Program-made: the position numbers and the translations under genes | Assembly (NCBI GenBank): GCA_965277595.1 | Contig: CBDIDH010000002.1 | Location: 3,658,001 to 3,722,000 of the forward strand | Source: CBDIDH01 sp965277595 | GTDB lineage: Bacteria > Planctomycetota > Planctomycetia > Isosphaerales > Isosphaeraceae | Direction of reading: 5' to 3' | DNA: 64,000 nucleotides | Shown: piece by piece, positions 61,048-64,000 of the stretch | How positions within the stretch are numbered: position 1 is the first letter of the stretch | Layout: each line of letters starts with the position of its first letter | Notes under the pieces: generated by a model | What the model was told of the DNA's origin: nothing | Databases searched by the model: none | Seen by the model: only the letters and a program-made list of their open reading frames with translations

Positions 61048-61455
61048 TCACGACTTGCGAGAGACCCACCGAGCATACTCGTCGAGCAGATTGATAACGA
61101 TCGGCGCCTGCGATCCTGACCGGATCGGTCGCTCGATTGGCGACATGAGCGGGTCAAAATGGTGCCGAAAAATGGGTTGAAGATCGCCGAGCGCACCATC
61201 GATTCCGATCCGATTGATCCCCAGGGCCACCCCCTCGACGACAAATGAGCCGTCCGGCCTGATCCGGGCCGATTGGGCCAGTCCGACCGTCCCCGCCAGA
61301 GGCACGAACTCGACCCAGCCCCCCGACACCGGCTGACTTCCGACAAGCAAGCGGCCCGAGACCCGGGTCGTCTCGAACGTTCGCGGTCCAAGCTCCTCGG
61401 AACAGCCTCCCAGAAGGCTCGTTGCCAGAAGGCCCCACCATGCTCGGCCGCTCAC
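61048..61455 (-). CDS. Small lipoprotein with carboxypeptidase-regulatory-like fold
   Basis: A 135-residue protein: WWGLLATSLLGGCSEELG is a short lipoprotein signal with lipobox LLGGC, followed by a beta-rich domain VSGRLLVGSQPVSGGWVEFV, ARIRPDGSFVVEGVALGINR and APIVINLLDEYARWVSRK. This resembles the many small planctomycete lipoproteins with a transthyretin/carboxypeptidase-regulatory-like fold (G-x-V-x-x-x-GxPxxgaxVxF). GTG 61455 with AAGGA seven bases upstream is the start. It probably sits in the envelope; function unknown. Confidence 0.75.
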   Translation of the reverse strand: MSGRAWWGLLATSLLGGCSEELGPRTFETTRVSGRLLVGSQPVSGGWVEFVPLAGTVGLAQSARIRPDGSFVVEGVALGINRIGIDGALGDLQPIFRHHFDPLMSPIERPIRSGSQAPIVINLLDEYARWVSRKS

Positions 61456-61568
61456 TTCGCGTCCTTCGCATTCATTGATAAGCCCAAAGCATACTGGCCG
61501 CGCGTCCAGACTTCCCTCGGATTGTACGGTCGTTTGGCGGCCTTGGGAATTGGTTGCCGTCGCCGAGC

Positions 61569-61656
61569 AGGAGGATTGCAAAGTCCTTCTTTACAAGGAC
61601 CAAGGACCAAACAGGCGGAACTTTCGGTCATCGGTCATCGGGACTTTGCCATTCTT
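61569..61656. repeat. Dispersed palindromic repeat, copy 2 (uninterrupted)
   Basis: GGAGGATTGCAAAGTCC at the left and GGACTTTGCCATTCTTCC at the right form inverted arms (GCAAAGTCC/GGACTTTGC exact). Between them lie two heptamers GGACCAA (61597-61610), CAGGCGGAACTTT, and two heptamers CGGTCAT (61625-61638). The same order is found at 47251-47326 plus 48612-48645. Confidence 0.65.
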
Positions 61657-61673
61657 CCGCGTCGGCGAAGTCG

Positions 61674-62312
61674 TCAACGCGCCTGGATTTGGATCTGATA
61701 GGCGTTCGAGACCTCTCGAAAAAGGGCAAGATCGTCGGAATCAGTCCGATCGAGGTTCGCCAGGGAGATGACTCGGCCGCCCGACTGGCCTCGACTCCAG
61801 TGCCTCGCGGGACTTACCGAGGCGACAAAGAGACGCCCCCCCGACTGGCGTTCTCCCGCCAGTGGCCCGATCGGACCAAGCAAGGCCAGGACGCCTCCCG
61901 ACTGGTTCAGGCCCGCGCGCGGCCCCGACGCCCCCGCAACGACAATCGTTCCCCCTGCCTGCGCGTAACCAGCCGCCGGACCCGCGTCGCCCCGAACGAT
62001 CAGGCTGCCGTTTTTGAGACAACTTCCCGCGCCATCGGCGGCCGATCCCTGGCAAAGGACCGTCAATCCCGGCGCATTCAAACCCGCCGCCAGTTCCGGG
62101 CCCGCGAACCCAAGAACCTCAACGACCGCATCCCAATGCCCCACCAGCCCCGAGGCGAGCAACCTCTGCCCCTCCGCGCCGGCGAGGCGGACAAGGCGAT
62201 GGCCGGCGTCGAGATGCTGGATCAGCTCGGCGTTGATCCGCTGATAATCGCGTACGTCCGGGATCGAGATCGTCGGAATTCCCGGATCGACCGGATCAAC
62301 GCCCGGGGACAC
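61674..62312 (-). CDS. GXGXG beta-helix domain protein
   Basis: A 212-residue protein whose second half is a four-coil right-handed beta-helix, each coil ~19 residues and ending in GG: SLIVRGDAGPAAGYAQAGG, TIVVAGASGPRAGLNQSGG, VLALLGPIGPLAGERQSGG, RLFVASVSPARHWSRGQSGG. This pattern is that of the GXGXG domain found at the C-terminus of glutamate synthase large subunits and in formylmethanofuran dehydrogenase subunit C. No flavin or glutaminase domain is attached, so a structural subunit role is likely. GTG 62312 with AGGGAG seven bases upstream overlaps the preceding gene by 17 bases. Confidence 0.7.
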   Translation of the reverse strand: MSPGVDPVDPGIPTISIPDVRDYQRINAELIQHLDAGHRLVRLAGAEGQRLLASGLVGHWDAVVEVLGFAGPELAAGLNAPGLTVLCQGSAADGAGSCLKNGSLIVRGDAGPAAGYAQAGGTIVVAGASGPRAGLNQSGGVLALLGPIGPLAGERQSGGRLFVASVSPARHWSRGQSGGRVISLANLDRTDSDDLALFREVSNAYQIQIQAR

Positions 62313-63789
62313 CGGCCACTCCCTGATCTCCGGGGGGGGCCTCGGCCACCTGAGGCTGCGCCGGGGCGTATTCCTTGGTGTTGGGCACAAGCCGGAACGA
62401 CTTCGGCGGGTTCTTGTCGAGGAAGGCTTTCAGTTGCTCGACCTGACCATCGAGCGATTTCTTGTACTTGGGGATCTGCCCGTTTGGCGCCTTGACCAAC
62501 TCAACCGAAGCTCGCGTCACGGCCGCGGAGAGGTCGGAAACCTGGCGGATGTACGGCAGACTCGCGTTGCCGCCTGGAATCTTCAGAAGGCCCGAGTCAT
62601 TGGCGCCATCGAGACCGTGGAAAGCCTGATGCATCGGACCGATGAGAAGGCTGGTGAGATACTCCGCCAGGGTTCGGTTTTCCGAGATCGCGAGACCAAT
62701 ATCCTCGCCGATGTCGGCAACGATCTGCCCGGAATAATAGGCGATCATCGGATAATTGTAGTCGCGAGTGGCCGGGCTTACCCGCATCATCCCAAGAGCC
62801 CAGGCCGCCTCGGCGCGGACCTCCGGATGAGCCTCGGGATCAGCCAGAAAAGGGACGGCGGCCATCGCCATGTCGGCCTGAGGATTGTTCGGTTTCGAGG
62901 CGACGCGCATCGAGCCAAGTGCCTCCAGCAACCGGAATTGCACGGGCCAGGGCAAATTTTTGTCACCTTGAAGAAGCTTCTCGATCTTGGATGCCGACTC
63001 GTTCGCGATGTTATAGCTGTCGATCTTCACGCCGTTCTCAACCAGATTCGAGAGCCCTCGCGCGGCCCAGTATTTGACCCAGACCGTTTGCTTCGGGTCT
63101 TCGAGTTGCTTGAGAAAAATCGGGACGGCTCGGGGACTTCCCGTCTGACCGAGGACGATCATCGCCTGAATCCGCGAGATCAGGTTGTTATCGAGCAGCT
63201 TCGGCAAGGTTTCCACAAGAACGTCGTTATACGAGGCGATGAATGACGTGTTCTTCGCGCGTCGAGCGGTATGATAGACGTCGAGAAGGTGGTCGCTGGC
63301 GCGTTGCACGGCCCTCGCGGCATCGCCTCGGGGATTGATACCCGGAGGCGGGTTGATCAAGGCGTTGATATTGGTTTTATCAATCAGCGCATACGCCATG
63401 CCGTTAACGAACTTCTGGAGCAAGTCGCGGTCAATCGGTTCGCCCCCTGCCTGGGCGAGAATCCGTTTGACGTCCGACTCCTTGAACTCCCTGTTGATTC
63501 CCGAAACGCTCTTGATAACCTTGATCGCGGCCTCGGCGTTGGGATCCACGAAGGTTTCGACGGTCGAGACCTTGGGCTCTTCCGCGGGCTCGGCCGGGGC
63601 CGGAGCGTTATCGGCGTCGGCGTCCTTCTTGGCCTCGTCCTTGCTGGTCTCGCCCTTTTTAACCGCCGAGCTGGACTTGGATTTTGGAGATTGCGCGAGG
63701 ACTGCCGGGGCCAACCCGCCCGCCAGCGCGATCGATATCCAGACCCACGAGCACCCCCGTCGCAGACCCGGGGCGAGCGCTTTGATCAT
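62296..63789 (-). CDS. Secreted HEAT-repeat-like protein
   Basis: A 497-residue protein with signal peptide (WVWISIALAGGLAPAVLAQS), a charged Lys/Asp/Ala/Pro linker (residues ~33-75) and an alpha-helical body with HEAT-like pairs: LLDNNLISRIQAMIVLGQTG, SPRAVPIFLKQLEDPKQTVW and HPEVRAEAAWALGMMRVSPA. Such repeats mediate protein contacts. Its 3' end overlaps the start of the GXGXG gene, so the two are coupled. ATG 63789. Function unknown. Confidence 0.75.
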   Translation of the reverse strand: MIKALAPGLRRGCSWVWISIALAGGLAPAVLAQSPKSKSSSAVKKGETSKDEAKKDADADNAPAPAEPAEEPKVSTVETFVDPNAEAAIKVIKSVSGINREFKESDVKRILAQAGGEPIDRDLLQKFVNGMAYALIDKTNINALINPPPGINPRGDAARAVQRASDHLLDVYHTARRAKNTSFIASYNDVLVETLPKLLDNNLISRIQAMIVLGQTGSPRAVPIFLKQLEDPKQTVWVKYWAARGLSNLVENGVKIDSYNIANESASKIEKLLQGDKNLPWPVQFRLLEALGSMRVASKPNNPQADMAMAAVPFLADPEAHPEVRAEAAWALGMMRVSPATRDYNYPMIAYYSGQIVADIGEDIGLAISENRTLAEYLTSLLIGPMHQAFHGLDGANDSGLLKIPGGNASLPYIRQVSDLSAAVTRASVELVKAPNGQIPKYKKSLDGQVEQLKAFLDKNPPKSFRLVPNTKEYAPAQPQVAEAPPGDQGVAGVPGR

Positions 63790-64000
63790 CGTCGCAAACC
63801 TTTGGTTGACCCTCCCCGTAAGTCGCGCCCAGGCTCTTGACTCATTCGGGGAAAGGGAATGCGGGTTGGGTGGAGATGCCGGGATTCGTGGCGGCCAAAC
63901 GCTCGAATCGAACCGCGACGATCGGCGGCCGGTTGAACCGGCGCAAATGAGGCGACCCGGTATCGCCCGCCAGAATAACGCACGGGCGGGCCGGAAACCA

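Noticed and set aside
63786..63983. Open frame of 65 codons on the minus strand at the right edge
   Set aside because: Arg-rich composition without ribosome site; it overlaps the start region of the HEAT-like protein gene and appears to be untranslated leader.

Overview
The window is chromosomal DNA of a high-GC planctomycete, most likely of the Isosphaeraceae type. The lineage call rests on gene content: a DUF1549/DUF1553 'planctomycete cytochrome' protein with CX4CH and CxxCHHHPF motifs, DUF1080 and sialate-esterase secreted proteins, a short protein with an N-terminal ALENRTVLS sorting-like motif, two Ser/Thr kinases of planctomycete architecture, and remains of a CheB/CheR-PAS sensor. Most of the window is ordinary chromosome with housekeeping genes (rsmE, truD, ribBA, recA, hemH, gltX, yebC, dapL, folK, smpB, pcm, recJ, corA and one tRNA-Phe). 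No prophage, CRISPR array or defence island was recognised.

Layout. 1-8 kb: the start of a heptosyltransferase, an alpha/beta hydrolase, a VOC protein, a TauE-like half transporter, rsmE, an AAA ATPase, two small membrane proteins and two overlapping GT39-type membrane glycosyltransferases. 8-16 kb: a secreted phosphatase-like protein, an RluA-type pseudouridine synthase, truD, two envelope proteins of unknown role, tRNA-Phe and an orphan DUF1549/DUF1553 protein. 16.6-17.6 kb: a decayed CheB/CheR-PAS-GAF sensor gene. 17.7-28 kb: ribBA, a secreted protein with Thr-Tyr-Val-Pro repeats, a GT4 glycosyltransferase, a GlsB-like membrane protein, an M32 carboxypeptidase, a Ser/Thr kinase and a Gly/Met-repeat secreted protein. 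28.7-36 kb: an iron segment (feoA-feoA-feoB-FeoB-associated Cys-rich protein behind two palindromes, one Fur-like; hemH further on) flanking a sialate esterase and a DUF1080 protein. 36-45 kb: an MFS transporter, membrane glycosyltransferases, an acyltransferase, thpR and recA. 45-49.8 kb: a kinase-receiver fusion, a complete IS3-family element inserted into a dispersed palindromic repeat, and a 14-unit heptanucleotide array. 49.8-64 kb: gltX, a large TPR protein, then yebC-dapL-folK, smpB, a recJ-pcm operon, corA, a lipoprotein, a GXGXG beta-helix protein and a HEAT-like secreted protein.

How genes work together. Overlaps or one-base gaps support several translational couplings: the two small membrane proteins at 4.2-5.0 kb, the two GT39 genes, feoA-feoA, recJ-pcm, HEAT protein-GXGXG protein, and IS orfA-orfB. 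Iron uptake (feo) and haem synthesis (hemH) lie within 6 kb of each other.

The least explained signals are the dispersed palindromic repeat with heptamer units (two copies, one split by the IS), the heptanucleotide array before gltX, a cluster of strong nested hairpins in the gap at 44.8-45.5 kb, and the palindromes before feoA. I did not find a clear new multi-gene system. Names rest on sequence motifs recognised by eye; no database search was run.
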